A DNA stretch of 64,000 bases from Rhizomys pruinosus (GCA_009823505.1 VZQC01000265.1:961300-1025299), one strand, 5' to 3'. Shown: positions 22,340 through 35,229, counted from the first letter of the stretch. The notes: generated by a model from the sequence alone, not told the origin. Numbers and translations are program-made.

Positions 22340-23959
22340 CCAACCTGATTTTTTTTTTTGTCTTTCCCAACTACTCTGGAGCCCCAGAACTGTAACAGCA
22401 AAGGCCAAATGGCTGCTGAAAGCTGTTCTCTAAAACCTGTGCTAGTCTTCCCAAAAGACAACCTGAGCCTTAGAATCTTGTCCCTAAAATTTGTGGAGAT
22501 TTTTCCTATGAGCGTGTGTGTGCGTTGTGGGTGCGGTGTGTGCGCGTTGTGTGTGTGTTTGTGTTGTATTTTGCATGATGTCATTTAAATTATAATCTTT
22601 AGTCTTAGGAATTAGAATGCAGCTAATTAATGGATGTTTCTGTAATCATTTCCTTCAGCTTACTCGGTGGTGAGTGGCAATGTCATTTAAGTGCAGATTT
22701 GTATCACCTGTGCTTAGAAGAAGCTCAGAGCCAGTGTGCCTGCTGCATTGCCTCCTGTGGTAGCCGGGACCCAGCCTGGTGGAGGCAGGCACAGCTAGTT
22801 CTTCCACCTGGACGACTGTCCACTCCGGTGTTGGGGGAGTGCAGTTACAGTCATTTCCTTCTGTCCTTGAGCAAGTCCCAGAGATGCTAGGATGTGGCCC
22901 TACGCCCAGCTGTTCTCACACATAGACACTACAAAGGAGGGCTGAGGTGCTAGTGGGCGGGGCTCCTCGCAGACGAAAGAGAACAGCTGGGTGGAGTAGT
23001 TGGTACCGAGAGGAGTACTGTCTCCATACCTTTATTCCTTTCCAGCTCCTCCCCTCCTTCCTTGGGGACTGTGTCCTCCCCCTTGTGGCTGCTGGTCCCC
23101 TCTCCTCGCTGTCTGTAACCTGCATTTCTTGTATTTGGCTTCGTTCAAGCTCTCATTGTTTCTCACCTACATTGCCTCAGTGCTTTCCTGTAAAAACAAG
23201 ACCCTGCCTCAGCCTGCTCCTTCCGTTCATCTCCTCTTAAGGGTCTGCCTTGTGCCTTGTGCCTCTAAATGTGGTGCCCAGCCCGGTGACATCAGCACCA
23301 GCCCCAGCTACCAGCACCAGCAGGGAGTTTATCAGAAGTAGGAATTCACAGGCCCTTCTTCACTAGCAGTCAGGGTCTAGCCTAATGATGGAAAGGCTCA
23401 TTAGTTTGAATAAAGAAAATTGAATATGACAAATGGGTGATGGAGAAATAAATTTGCATTCCGCCATTTGCAATAGAATGTTATTTCAGGAAAACATGAA
23501 TGGCTCACAACCCATATGGAGCAAGCTACTCAGGGTCTCAAAACCGCCGGGACTACGCCAGTTCAGTGGCCTGTACGGGTATGTCTGGAAAGGCAAAAAC
23601 TGTATGAAAAGAATTTCATTGGTGACCAGGGGCTTGGGATGGTGAGGATTTGATGACAAAGTGACAAAATGAGAAAATACTGAAGGTGGTGAAGGTGTTT
23701 TGTACCTTCATCAAGAGGGGAGGTATTTTATACATGTTAGACTCACAGAATTGCACAACCCAGAAAGCCAAATGGGCTGTGTGTATGTGTTGTGTGTGTG
23801 TGTGATGTGTGTGTGTGTGTAATCAAGATAGTAACAAGGCATCATCAGACCTTGGCCAAAAACCAGAACCATAAGTTCATGTTATAAGTAAGCAAATATA
23901 AAATAATGGCTATTTTCAAATACTAAATATACAACAAGGAGCAAGGTGAAGGACCGACC
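22340..23959. other. Unique-looking DNA with TG tracts
   Basis: TG-rich tracts at about 22,509-22,567 and 23,777-23,822. The open frames around 22,947-23,341 have no recognisable family. No gene called. Confidence 0.45.
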
Positions 23960-24232
23960 GCTGGAGATATTACTGCCATGTTGAGTTCGACGTGCTTTGG
24001 AGATGGTGGACCCTTAGGAGGTGGAGCCTTTTACTATAAGAAATAGATGGGGGGTCAGGCCATGAGATATAGAGCTCGTCTCACTGCTTGTGCCCTCTCT
24101 GCTTCCTGACTGTAGATACACTGACCAGCTGCCTCACACTCTTCCTCCCAGGTGAGCTATAAGCTGTAATAAACCCTTCCTCCATTAACCTGGTTCTCAT
24201 CAGATCACGGCAATGAAAATTGTAACTAATAC
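23960..24232 (+). mobile_element. MaLR-type solo LTR
   Basis: ggaggtggagcct near the middle, gtaataaacccttcctcc polyadenylation region, then cacggcaatgaaaattgtaactaatac at the end, the usual MaLR LTR 3' layout. Confidence 0.65.
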
Positions 24233-25734
24233 GCACACCTTAATGGAGAGATCACTCTCAACATCATCAGTAATGTTCAAAGTTGAATCACTTTCCATCT
24301 GCCAAGGTGCAGAGATCACAGATGGCCAGCTTCAAAGGCAGGCGACAGTCACAGGCCCTCAGGGTCCCCAGCTTGGAAGCTTCACTGTCGATTTCAGGTT
24401 CTGCTATCATTGAAGTTCTCAGTAATTTGTTGACAAGGGGTCTGCAATTTTGTTTGCAGTGCTCCCTGCCTGTAAGATGGCTGGTCCTGGATACAGCGCA
24501 GCTTCTGAGACAGTCCTCCAAGTTGTATGTCCTGAATTTAGTCATGCTGAAACATCGGACCAAACAAAACGGCTGGCCATTCTACAAAGTCAGCTGACCA
24601 TATTCTTTAACATTCGAAGTGAGGAGAGTCATCTGGACACCCAGGAGCTGTCTCCTGTTGCAGGGGCTAAAGGCAGAGGACAAATAACAAGACAATAGTC
24701 TTTTAGTTACAACAGACATCGCTGGGACAACTAATGACGCTTGAATGGGGTCCAGAGATTACACAGCAACAATAAGCTAGTGTAAACGTTCTCATCCTGA
24801 TGGCTATATTCTGGTTGTGTAAGGAAACATTCTTCTTTGTACATCTTCCAAACTTAAATTTTTAGGGGTAACGGGATGATAGGGACAGGAGCCAGTGATA
24901 CGTGGAGGAGAGCATCTCTAATTAGATGACAATAACTGACCAAGGACTTGAGTAAAGAGAGGGAACGTGTCACTGAAGGAAGAACGTTCCAGATAGGTGG
25001 AACAGAGGTTCAAAGCTCAAGAGGAAACTACATGTTTGGGATGTTTGAGAACACAGAAGCCAGCAAGGGTGATTCTGAGGACGGCTGTAAAACACCCCAA
25101 GCAGAAACCTCTCAGAAGGCTGGCCAGCCCACAAGCAGAGTGCTGGCACAGCTCAGCCCGGCGGCGGGAACACCATCTGACTGCATCCTGATTCCGAGCC
25201 TGGCTGGAGACCCGCCAAGGTGTGTCCAGCACTCAGGCTGCTGGCCAAAGGGCACTTTGGATCACAACATGCCGGGAAGGTTAAAAGCCAGATGTTTGCA
25301 TTTTTAATCTATTTTGTCAATATTTGGCCCTGTTAAATTGTCTTTTAAATGATCAATAGAACCAAAGATAAATTCAGGGAGAAATATTGTTATTGTCAGA
25401 TCACACCATGTTTCCTAGGGCTTCTTGGCAAGTCTAAGTACTTCTGTCCTGGGCAGACTGTATCCTTAGGGCCCCCCAGAGAAGGGAGCTTAAAATTTCT
25501 ATGTCTTTCCACTTGTGCTAGCCCCTTTGAGACTAAACCAGACTACCACAGACTGGATAATTTAAACAGAAAGGTATTTCTTTCTTTTGCGATCTGGGAT
25601 AGGCTTAGAGATTTCCTGTTGGTTGGTTCACATCGGAGATTCTTTTTTTTGTATTAGTCCATTGCGGAAGGCCCAAAAGGCAAAAAGGGAAAAGCAAGAT
25701 TGAGAGAGATTAAAACCTAATTTGGGGGTAATGT
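24233..25734. other. Unique-looking non-coding DNA
   Basis: No gene recognised. Positions 25,525-25,640 (agactaccacagactggataatttaaacagaaagg) resemble an old LTR/dispersed-repeat fragment of unknown family. Open frames to 119 codons have no motifs. Confidence 0.4.
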
Positions 25735-26060
25735 ATGTGTTTGCATGTGATTGTGCGTCTATGTGATTGTGTGTGATTGTGTTCTGTCTACGTTTTTGTG
25801 TGATGATTGTGTGTGTCTATGTGTTTGTACGTGATTGTGTGTCTATGTGTTTGTATGTCCTTGGGATGGCAGGGGTCGACAACTTCAGGTGCCTTCCTCA
25901 GTTGCTTCTCTACTTTCTGAGATAGAGCCTCTCACTAAACCTGAGCCCACTGATCGGACTCAGCTGGCTGGGGAGTGTGCAGTCTCGGCAGTTTATGTCA
26001 TTTGTGGGATCTGAATTCAGGTTCTCATTCTTGCACTGAGCCACCTCCCAGCCCCAGCCT
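25735..26060 (-). repeat. B4-type SINE with TG tail, antisense
   Basis: A TG-rich tract (25,735-25,858, complement of the CA tail usual in B4), then tgagatagagcctctcacta and gagccacctcccagccccag, the complement of a B4 head. Confidence 0.6.
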
Positions 26061-26477
26061 TTTGTATACTTGGGGCACTAATCTATTCACGAAGATGGGC
26101 CCTAGTGATCTAAACATCTCTCCTTAGCCTCGTCCAAGGCTGTGGCCCTGGGGATTTCATGTCTAAGGTATGTCTTTAAGGGGGCACGTTCAAGCCATAG
26201 CATTGCTAAACTAAAAAAATCTGTGCGTGGATGCCTGACTTTTGGACCCAAAGGGACTTTGGTGAGAAATTAATTCAGTTCTTGTTTTTCTAGATTGACC
26301 AGGAGAATGACAGTTTGTAGTGCCTGAAACTTCTCCTCTACAATTACAAAGTCCCAGTGACAGAAAGACCTAGATTTAAGATCTGGATGTGATGTCCACT
26401 GGCCATTCTCTCCGTCCCTTTTGGATCACTCACTGATCTTAAAGACATAGCTAAAAACAACTCATGCCTGGCCCCCA

Positions 26478-26836
26478 CCCCCGGGACATGGTGGCCACAT
26501 GACTTTAAACCCCGCACTAGGAGGCCGAGGCTTAAGAGGATCTCTGTGAGTTCAAAGGCAAGCCTGATCTACCTATGAGTTCCAGGACAGTTGGCGCTAC
26601 AGTGATGTTGGGCCTGTTTAAACAGACCAAAAGACGCCGGGCGTTTCATCGGTGGCGCACGCCTGTGTCTCTAGCACTTGGGCGGCAGAGAGGCAGGGGA
26701 TCTTGTGTGTTTCAAGGCAGCCTGGTTCTACAGACCGTGTGGTTTCAAGGCCAGCTGGGGCTAGACAGGGAGACCCTGTCTCGAATAAGACCAAAAAAAA
26801 AAAAAAAAAGAAAAAACAAAAAAACAAAAAAACAAC
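26478..26836 (+). repeat. Two tandem B1 SINEs
   Basis: First B1 about 26,478-26,629 and second about 26,635-26,800, ending in a poly(A) with AAAAC interruptions to 26,836. Both carry many small indels relative to the clean B1 at 33,634. Confidence 0.8.
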
Positions 26837-27019
26837 TTCTTGTCCTGTTACTTGTTAGCTAATGGTGCTACTTTATTCTATTGTATGGCACTTTGAAACC
26901 TAAATATATACATAGTTTATATTCAAAACACACATTTTATAATAAAAATATACCTGCATTTGAAGTGCAGCACTTAAAAACTATTTCTTTACTTTTAATA
27001 AATTCCTATCTATTTTTAA

Positions 27020-27118
27020 GTGCTTTTTTTCTCTAGCTGTGCTGGGGGACTGACCTCAGGGCCTCATTACTTGGTGGGCAAGTTGTGCTCTACCCACTAA
27101 AGCTGTGTTCCCAGCCCT
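27020..27118 (-). repeat. ID-like SINE, antisense
   Basis: tgctgggggactgacctcagggcctc and accactaaagctgtgttcccagccc-like ending are the complement of the short tRNA-derived ID sequence. Confidence 0.6.
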
Positions 27119-27554
27119 AAAGACTGTTTCAAATATGAGCCTAAGGCCATGAAATGACTAAACAACAGCTTAAAAGAAGAGGTCTAGTGTGTAGGAGGTT
27201 ATTAGCTGCGATGGGAGATAAAGCCAGTGACCTTAGCAATGTAGTGCCAGGTCAGCATCGACAATGTCTGGCCATGCAGAACTCTTACTGCTGGTTCTGC
27301 TGGCTTGATGACTTCTGCACTGTACTTTACTGTGGTGCATAGTGCTGGTTATTTTCAAAGTTAAGGTGGTTTAGTTTCAAATTTTGCTTGAAGACATATC
27401 TACCATTCGAAGGTCCAGATGAAAATCAATTTTTAGGGCTATAATTCTGGGCATGATAAATCATCCACCTAAGAACTCAACCAAAACAACCCTTGGAACT
27501 AGGGGTTTGAACATGAATTTGACCTTTCATATGATTGACAAGAGATATTATTAG
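27119..27554. other. Unique-looking non-coding DNA
   Basis: Nothing recognised. Confidence 0.45.
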
Positions 27555-28560
27555 GTTTTGCTCTAGTCTAAATGTGGCCTCCAAAATTCCTTTAGCTAAG
27601 CTTAACCAAATGTGGTAGAATTAAAAGGTGGAGCGTTTAGGAGCTGACAGTTTACAGGAGGCAGCTGCCAGCTGAGAGATGGCTCAGCGTTAAGGTTAAG
27701 TGCTGCTTTTGCAGAGGGACCGGGTTTGATTCCCAGCCCTACACCATGGCGAATAACCATTCTGTAACTCCAGTTCCAGAGGAATCCCGCCCTCTTCTGG
27801 CTTCCTCAGGTATTGCATGACACTGAGCACATTTATTTTTTATACAAGGCTACTTACACTCATACACATAAAATAAAAATCACTTAAATCAAAACATTTT
27901 ATTTTATTTTATTTTATTATTTTTTTGGTTTTCCATTCCTCCGGGTCTCCCTGTAGCTCCAGCTGTCTCTGGAAACTCAACTCTGTAGACCAGGCTGGTC
28001 TTAAAACTCACAAAGATCTGCCTGGCTTGCCTCCCACGTGCTAGGATTTTTTTACAAAGCGTGCACCACACGCCCCAGCAACATTTTTTATTTTATTTTA
28101 TATTTATTTTTATATTTTATTTTTCTTTTATACTTTTATATTTTTTTATATTTTATTTTATTTTTGATCCCCAGCTCAACATGGCCAGGCTGAGGACCAC
28201 TCTTTAACTCCCTTTCCAGGGAAAATCCCGACCCCCTCTTCTGCCCTTCATGGCAATACAACAACATGGGTGACCAAAAACCTTACATGCGAGTAAGACA
28301 TTCATAGCACATAAAATGAATAAATAAATAAATAAAATTTAAAAACAAAAAGATGGGAGTCGTTGTGCCCTGCTCTCAGATCTTGTCTTCCCAGAAGTTG
28401 AAGGGTCACAGCTGTGTGCTCTTGGTGTCATGAACTCCATCTTGTCCTCTCTGTGGTGAAGGACTGCACCTTCTTATACTGAACCAGAATAAATCTTTTC
28501 TCTTTAAGTTGTTCCTTGTCTGATATTTTGTCACAGCAATGAGAAAAGTAATGAATACAG
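27555..28560 (+). mobile_element. MaLR-type LTR split by SINEs
   Basis: LTR start at 27,555-27,670 (tctaaatgtggcctccaaaattc) and end at 28,375-28,560 (gaataaatcttttctctttaag, ttttgtcacagcaatgag). Between them lie a sense B2 (27,672-27,915), an antisense B1 (27,922-28,078), ATTTT-rich sequence and a second B2 3' part (28,165-28,345). Confidence 0.65.
27672..28345. repeat. Nested B2 / antisense B1 / B2 cluster
   Basis: The B2 head and body end in an A-rich tail near 27,910. The antisense B1 (gtctccctgtagctccagct, then caggctggtctt) follows. After ATTTT repeats, a B2 body without a head (tttaactccctttccaggg) ends in (AATA)n. Confidence 0.7.
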
Positions 28561-28689
28561 TATCCCTATCAGACAAATACAGATTTGGATACTGGGACTA
28601 GGGTAGTATTATGACAAATACCAAAAACTACAGAGGTAGCTTTGGATCTGGTGATGGTTAGAATCTAAAACAGTTTCTTAAAACCTTGC

Positions 28690-28830
28690 TATTATTTTTT
28701 ATTTATGTGTATGGTCCTATGGGGGTATATATACAGCATGTATGTACAGAAGCCTTCAGAGGCCAGAACAGGATGGAGTTCCCGGTGGTTGTGAGCTGCA
28801 TATCTGGGTGCTGTATTCTCACTTTCTGGT
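28690..28830 (-). repeat. B2 SINE fragment, antisense
   Basis: tttatttatgtgtatgg and ggccagaacaggatggagttcc are complements of the B2 body. The head is missing. Confidence 0.55.
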
Positions 28831-28839
28831 CATGTCCTA

Positions 28840-30057
28840 TTTTCAAACAAAAGCCTGAGCTGGACTTGTAATCCTAGCGTTTAAGAAGTTGAGGCAAGAA
28901 CATTGCTCTAGGCCAGCCTGGGCTACATAGTGAGTTCAAGGCCAGCCTGGGCTACAAAGCGAAATCCTGTCTCAAAAAGAAAATAAAGAGAGAGACAGAA
29001 AGTGGGGAAGAATCAAAGGAAGGGTATGCCACCACCCCATCCATTTACACGGATGCCATCCAAATATTCCATCATTGATTATAGTTCAATTCCTGCTGTG
29101 CCCAAAATGTCTACTTTTACTTCTCAATGTGTTTATTGATGTGTTGATGGAAGAATAGCATGACAGAAAAAAATCAATTTGAATGCAGCACAATAAGGTT
29201 CCTGCCACAAACCACATGCCCAGCCAGCACATGTTCCAGGCTCCGTCCATATCTCTAGGCAGGAGGGCTGCAGGAGTGTTCCAAGTGCCCTGACTCAGAG
29301 GCACCATGCTGTTTTCCTTGGGCACAGTGCCAACCTCCATTCTCCCCTACTCCTTTTCTGACATCTTCCTGGGCACTCTCTCTCTTTCTCTCCCTGAAGT
29401 GTCTTCTAGGTGTTGAAGACATTCTTGGCAGGCCCTCCAATGAGAGGAAAGTCTGGCCTTCATGAAATATCTGTATTAGCTTCCCAGAGCAACGGAAGCA
29501 AAGCCAATAATTAATGTTCATGGAGCATCAGATTCTAGGCAAGCTTAATGAGCTAGCATCCAGCTTGCACATTGACGTGACTCTCTCTAATGCCTCCACA
29601 CATCAAATAAAAGGTAGATGAACCCAAGGTGAGAGAAATTAACACGGTCTCAAGGTCAGAACTACAGGATCCTGAGTACAAGGCTTCAAAGTCCCTGGGG
29701 CCTCTGAGCAGGTGCAGAACAGCAGGAAGGGTACCACCCGAGCAGAGCTGGGGATATCTTTTTAACTGTGTGGCAGAGCCATTTCCCAGCCGACTGTGTA
29801 GGAGAGCTGCTGTTCTGTGTTAGCAGAATGAAGCTCCCCACTTCTGCCATTTATTTGTGTAGTCTTATGGAAGAAATCAATCAGTGATCATGGTCTAAAC
29901 CTACTTCCTTAACTATTTCTGCCTAAACCCAAGAAACAGGGCATCTCTTCACAGTTGCTCATCATCTCATAGGCCTAGATGCAAGGGAAGCTGTGCTTTG
30001 CACTAGGAAATGCAAGTCATGCTCCCCAAGAGAATGGGGGATGCCCAAAGTCCTGCC
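28840..30057 (+). repeat. Right arm of inverted duplication
   Basis: Reverse-complement partner of 7-1302. The sequence here looks cleaner, with fewer apparent indels. It includes an old B1-like SINE at 28,850-28,985. A 64-codon open frame at 29,629-29,823 is shared with the left arm, but it shows no known motif and its length is not kept between the arms. Confidence 0.85.
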
Positions 30058-30569
30058 CTGGAATGAGTTCACAGTTGGATGTGATTCAAAGGTGGAGCTT
30101 GAGTCCCCTAGGCAGCTGCTCCACAATACATCATAATAAGCAGCCTATTAGATGTATAAGCTTCTTGATATCTTTAACCCAAAGAATTGTCTCCTTCCTG
30201 ATTCTAGTGCCACAGATCAGTGTGGCATGTCACTGTCATGCCTCTGCATTAGAGGGCCCTCAGGGGAATGCAGCTCAAGCCCCATCTCTGACCCCTTTAT
30301 TGGTTTCTCCACAAGCTTCTTGGTTCATATCTGAGTTTCCTTCCCTGACCCGCACTATTCAGAAACCAAGGATCTTCTGTCATCCATTTTCCATACCTCC
30401 TATGTAGCCACAACAATTGTAAGAAGGACCAGAGAGGAGAGGGCCTCCTTCACTTTCTGTCAAACTTGTGATAGGTTCAGTAAGAATCACTCCCATTAGT
30501 ATGAATGCAGCCAAGATAAAAATGGCCCTTCCTGCTACTGTAGCATTTACTGCCAACCTTTAGCCCCAT
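30058..30569. other. Unique-looking non-coding DNA
   Basis: Nothing recognised. An open frame spanning 29,979-30,407 has no family resemblance. Confidence 0.45.
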
Positions 30570-31345
30570 GTGATAGTTCCTTTCCTTAATGCTATGGAAA
30601 AATACCTGACAAAAGCAACTTCTGGAAAGGGTGGTTTGTTTCACTTAGCTCAAAGGTATAGTCAGTCCATCATTATGGGGAAGGCATCTCAGCAAGAGTC
30701 TGAGGCCCCTGGACTCACTGCATCCACAGTCAGGAAGCAGAGAGATGAATGCAGGTACTCAGTTTCCTTTTTCCTTTTTGTTCGTTCTATGACCTCAGAC
30801 CATGATATGGTAGAGATGGTTAGATTTGTCAATTTGATGCAAATTGAGACACCTGGGAAGGGGGAACCTCAACTAAGGAATTTTTTCCATCAGACTGGTC
30901 CATGCATGTCTGTGGGGCATTTGCTGGATTAGTAATTGATGTAGGAAGGCTCAGCCCACTGTGGACAGTGCCATCTCTGGGCAGGTTGGCCTGGGTTGTA
31001 TAAGATATGCAGTTGAGCAGGCCAGGGAGGTCAAGCCAGTAAGCAGCCCACCTCCCTAGATTCTGCTTCTGTTCTTGCCTCCCAGTTCCAGCCTTGAGTT
31101 TCTACCCTGACTTCTCTCAACTGATGGACTGTGACATGGAAGGGAAGACAAACAAACCCTTTTCTCCCCCAAGTTGGTTTTGGTTAATGTTTTATTACAC
31201 CAGCAGAGAAGCAAGCTGAAACAATGGTGTCACCCACATTCAGGGTGGGTCTTCCTTCCTCAGTTAAACCTCTCTGAAAATACCCCCATAGATACCCAGG
31301 GGTGTGTTTCCATAGGATTCTAAATCCCATCAAGTTGACAATGAA
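30570..31345 (+). mobile_element. Dispersed repeat interrupted by a MaLR LTR
   Basis: Outer parts 30,570-30,806 and 31,229-31,345 are the two halves of an element also present at 34,750-35,105 (shared ctgaaaatacccc-like, gattctaaatcc and caagttgacaatga motifs). The inner LTR occupies about 30,812-31,223. Confidence 0.65.
30812..31223 (+). mobile_element. MaLR-type solo LTR with ATGGT flanks
   Basis: Typical middle (gtggacagtgccatctctgg) and end (aacccttttctcccccaag). Flanked by ATGGT at 30,807-30,811 and 31,224-31,228, consistent with the 5-bp duplication made by ERVL-type integrase, though five bases could match by chance. Confidence 0.6.
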
Positions 31346-33334
31346 GATTAGCCATCATCCTTATCTGGGATCATGTGGGAAATCCTGGCTCCAGTGGTCT
31401 ACAACAGGTGACTTCCCAGGCATGCCAATTACTAGACTCAATCTGCTTTTCAGCCTGTCATTCCCTTAAAGATCACTCCTCACCCACCTAGGAGTGATCA
31501 CCTGCCAATAGTTTCTCATCAAAGTTGTGACTCCTGCCCATTTCCCCAGTTCTATGCTGGTTTTTGTGTGATTGAGTTTGCATGGGTCCTGTGCATGCTG
31601 TCACCATTGCTGTAAGTTCATTTGAGAAAGCTCTCCAGAGCTTGTAAGGCTGTTTCCTTACGGTCATGCACCTCCTCCCCTGGTCTTACAATCTTTTGGT
31701 CCTCTCTTCTATAAGCACTGGGTAGGTGATAATTAATCTAGGAGTCCTGTCCAGGGACCCACACTCTGCCATCCCTTATTCTCTACACCTTGGCCACTTG
31801 TGGTCCTTTGTGTTCATTGCCCTCTGTTGCCTGTGGAAGCTTTGCTGATGAGAGTTGAGAGCTGCATTAATATTCTCTCTACACCTTGTTCCACTGTTCC
31901 ATGACTGTTAGGTGTAGACATTCCATTGTAGATGTGTTACTTAGAGCCGGGTGTCTCACAGACACTTATTCTCTGTGCGTGACCAGTTGTGAAACGCTAG
32001 AATAATATCTGTCTCTTGCAAAAGAAGCTTCCCTGATGAGTGGTGACTGTCATATTTGTCTATAAATATAAAGTTCCATGTTTAGCATATTATAAGACAT
32101 TATGTTCGTCTGGGGATGTGACAGACTTAGATCTTTGCCGCAGGCTATTCCCCAGATCAGCTGCATACACAGCAGCATTCTGGGACTCTTCCCATCCGTT
32201 CACAGCTTGGGGGAATGGTGGCCTCAGCACTAACCAGGGTCTTTAAGACACGTGCCCTTTGCTGTCTCCTCCTCTCCAGCTGGAAAGGTGTGAGTGACTA
32301 CGGGAGACTGGAGCACGCCATCTAATGAGTATTCTCCATGACACTATGTAATTCCATTCTATCCTTCTGGTGTAACCGGCCAGTAGGTGATGCCTCTGCT
32401 CTCCTGGTTCACAGCAGCTGGGTTAGAGAAGGAGCCTCAGCTCCATGAGAGGAGGATGGGATTGTGGCTGAGTCCACGTACCACCTCCTTTCAAAAGCAA
32501 CTGGCTCAGCCGATTGAAGAGTGGATTCTGCTTAGACAGTGTCTCACAGGATTCCCAGAAATACAACCCAGCTGTCGCAAGCCAGTATGAACCAGACCAA
32601 CACACTACTAACTAGTCAGGAAAGAAGAATGTACTAGAGTCCTTCAGATTTAGTGAATGATTTACTCCAATGATGTTCAGGATAAGGATGCCCTAGGACA
32701 CAAAAGAACTTCAGATGCAGTTTTACCAGCATAGCCCTGGTGGAGAACAGAATACCTGGGTTCTCACAACCCTAGTCTGTACATCTGACATTTGGAACAT
32801 CCCTGCTGGACAGTTGCATGTCAAGATATCTCAGGCACTAAATGGACTCCCATGTGCACTAGATCACACCTCAAATTGCAGAGCTGGTCCCTAGAGACAC
32901 ACACGGCCTGAGGGCTGATGATGACCTGAAGCCAAAAGAGCTTCTCGGAGCCCCTTTCCACAGAGCACAGCATGGACATGGTGGTCCTCCGAAAGCCACA
33001 AACCTGCTGCTCTACTGAGGCTTCTTCATCTCACATCACTGGGAAAAGCTGTGAGGCCCAGCAAAGGATCCTCCTAACTTGGAACTACTGCTTTTTCACC
33101 AAGTCAGTGGAGTGCAGGTTGCTGCTGGAGAGGCTCACTTCAAAGCTCAACGTGTTTCCAGTCACCGCTGCACCATGTGTTGGACAGAAATGAACCATCT
33201 TCAAAGAATAAGCAGAAGTTGTTCCTTCCACACTGCTCCTGCCTACTGGGATGCCGTCCGACCTCTCATCCTCGCAGCCTGCATCCCAAGTTTGTGTGTA
33301 CATTCAGGGTGTGGCGCAACCCACACTTTGGTGG
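31346..33334. other. Mostly unassigned DNA, old L1-like part
   Basis: Positions 31,560-32,080 resemble a very decayed antisense L1 3' UTR of the type at 44,145-45,170 (ggtcctgtgcatgctgtcac; tgaccagttgtgaaac; aagaagcttccctgatgag). The rest shows no gene or repeat that I can name. Confidence 0.4.
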
Positions 33335-33632
33335 ATGTGGTAGTTTATATATGTGAATACTTGGTTCCCCAATTTGTGGTGCTACTTGGACAGGTCATGG
33401 AACATTTAAGAGGTGCAGCCTTGCTGAAGGAAGCATGTCACTGAGGGTGGGCTTTCAGAGTTCTTAGCTTTGCCTCGCTTCCTGCTTCCTGTTTATTCTC
33501 TGCTTCCTGTTTACATGTGAGCTCTTAGATTCCAGATCCGGGTGGTGGCTGCACTGCCTCCTCTATCATAATGGACTTTCCCTCTGGAACCATAAGCCAA
33601 AATACTCTTCCTTCTATAAAAAATTAAATAAC
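33335..33632 (+). mobile_element. MT-type MaLR LTR, 3' end cut by B1
   Basis: gtgaatacttggttcccca, gtggtgctacttggac, ggtgcagccttgctgaagg, gtcactgagggtgggctttc and ccataagccaaaatac follow the rodent MT LTR in order. Confidence 0.75.
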
Positions 33633-33790
33633 AGCCGGGTGTGGTGGTGCACGCCTTTAATCCTAGCACTTGGGAGGCAGAGGCAGGTGGATCATTGTGA
33701 GTTCAAGGCCAGCCTGGTCTACAGAGTGAGTTCCAGGACAGCTGGGGCTACAGGGAGACCCTGTCTGGAAAAGACCAAAAAAATACTAAA
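33633..33790 (+). repeat. B1 SINE
   Basis: Full B1: gccgggtgtggtggtgcacg at the start, agttcaaggccagcctggtc in the middle, gagaccctgtct near the end, then AAAGACCAAAA. The short flank taaataaca occurs on both sides. Confidence 0.95.
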
Positions 33791-33815
33791 TAACAAATAA
33801 ATAAAATATATAATA

Positions 33816-33840
33816 TAGTGTAGTGTAGTGTAGTACTAAA
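33816..33840 (+). repeat. (TAGTG)n microsatellite
   Basis: Short pentanucleotide run of about four units. Confidence 0.85.
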
Positions 33841-34467
33841 CTGGGATGAAACAGACTGACCATAAATATTTCTATTTGTCTAAGTGAACTCAACACCCTT
33901 TTCACTTGCTGATTCTAAAAGCCAGCCATTATTTTGGTTTCTTCTCGAAGGCCTAAATATTGGGAATGAGATATATAGGAAACATCTAATCACAAGCTCA
34001 ACCACAACACAGCAGCATGTCAGGTGAGTTATTTGGACAGGGCAAGTTGAAGGCTAGCCTTTTCTACCCTCTGCAGAATGGGAAGTTCATAGAGTTTCAT
34101 CCCATGTCTTACACCTGCCAGACTCCCATTCTCCCCTTCTTGAATTGGTTTTCTATTTGGTAATAGACCTAGCAAAGACTATATCAACTTCTATTACCAT
34201 TACTGAGAGGAGAATATCTTCTATGATCATCTGGAACCATAGGACCATCTGGTTAGAAGGCTCTGATGGTCAGTCAACCCGGGTACTCTCTAATTCCCAA
34301 GCTTTCTGGTGTAAGAATTCCCTAAAAACTGTTTGCAGATGGGCTGCCTCTGAATATCCAAGGAGATTGTTATACAACAGAGATTCCTAGGCCACCTTCC
34401 TGGGACTCTGATTCAGTCTGTCTGGGAGGAGTCTTGGGAGGATGCAAGTCTTAAAATATCCCAGTTT
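33841..34467. other. Unique-looking non-coding DNA
   Basis: Nothing recognised. Confidence 0.45.
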
Positions 34468-34712
34468 AGGGGCTGGAGGGATGGCCTAGGAGTTAAGAGC
34501 ACAGACCGCTCTTGCAGAGGACCCAGGTTTGATCCCCAGCACCCACATGGTGGCTAAGAACCATCTGTAACTTTAGTTTCAGGAGAACTCCAGTTCCAGG
34601 GGAATCTGAGAGACCCTCTTCTGACCTCTGCGGCATTGCACGACACGGGTGCATAGACCTACATGCAGACAATGCTTTCATACACATAAAAAAATAAATA
34701 AATAAATTTTTT
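34468..34712 (+). repeat. B2 SINE, subfamily with internal duplication
   Basis: Head ggggctggagggatgg, B box aggtttgatccccagc, then the doubled ccag motif at 34,570-34,603, and tail cacataaaaaaataaataaa. Confidence 0.92.
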
Positions 34713-34749
34713 TTAAAAAATCCCAGTTTAAATGAGTTGGTTGTATTCA

Positions 34750-35105
34750 TTTCTTTTTTGTTGCTTTAAATAAATGAGAACAATTTAAGTTAGGAAGAGA
34801 TTCTTTGGGCTCACAGTTTCAAGGGACATCGAGACAGGGAAGGCATGGTGGCAGGAATGTGATGTGGCTGGTCACATTGCATACACAGTCATGAAGCAGA
34901 CAGATGATGCTGGTGCTCAGCTAATTTTCTGGTTTTTGTTTAGTCCAGGACCAGAGCCCAGGAGCTAGTGCTGCTCAGTTCAAGGTGTGTCATCTCTCCT
35001 CAGTTAAAGTTTCCTGGAAACATCCTTCACAGACAGACCCGATGGTTTGTCTTCTAGGTGATTCTAAATCCAGGCAAGTTGACAATGAGGATTAACAATT
35101 CCAGG
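34750..35105 (+). mobile_element. Dispersed repeat, same family as 30,570-31,345
   Basis: Shares ordered motifs with the interrupted element: gggctcacagtttcaaggg, acacagtcatgaagcagac, tcagttaaagtttcctgg, gattctaaatcc. Family name not determined; probably an old LTR or DNA transposon. Confidence 0.5.
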
Positions 35106-35229
35106 AGTCATTGCAATCGGTAATGTTTCCTGATAGAAATGTCACCAGGCTTTGAGTATATGACTCCCAATAATGCTCAAACTAGCTCAAAACTATTTCA
35201 GGTAAGTCCAAGATTTTCTTATTATTGTT

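Noticed and set aside
29629..29823. Short ORF present in both inverted arms, taken as a conserved gene
   Set aside because: Its conservation only reflects the inverted duplication. The arms differ by indels inside it and it has no motif.
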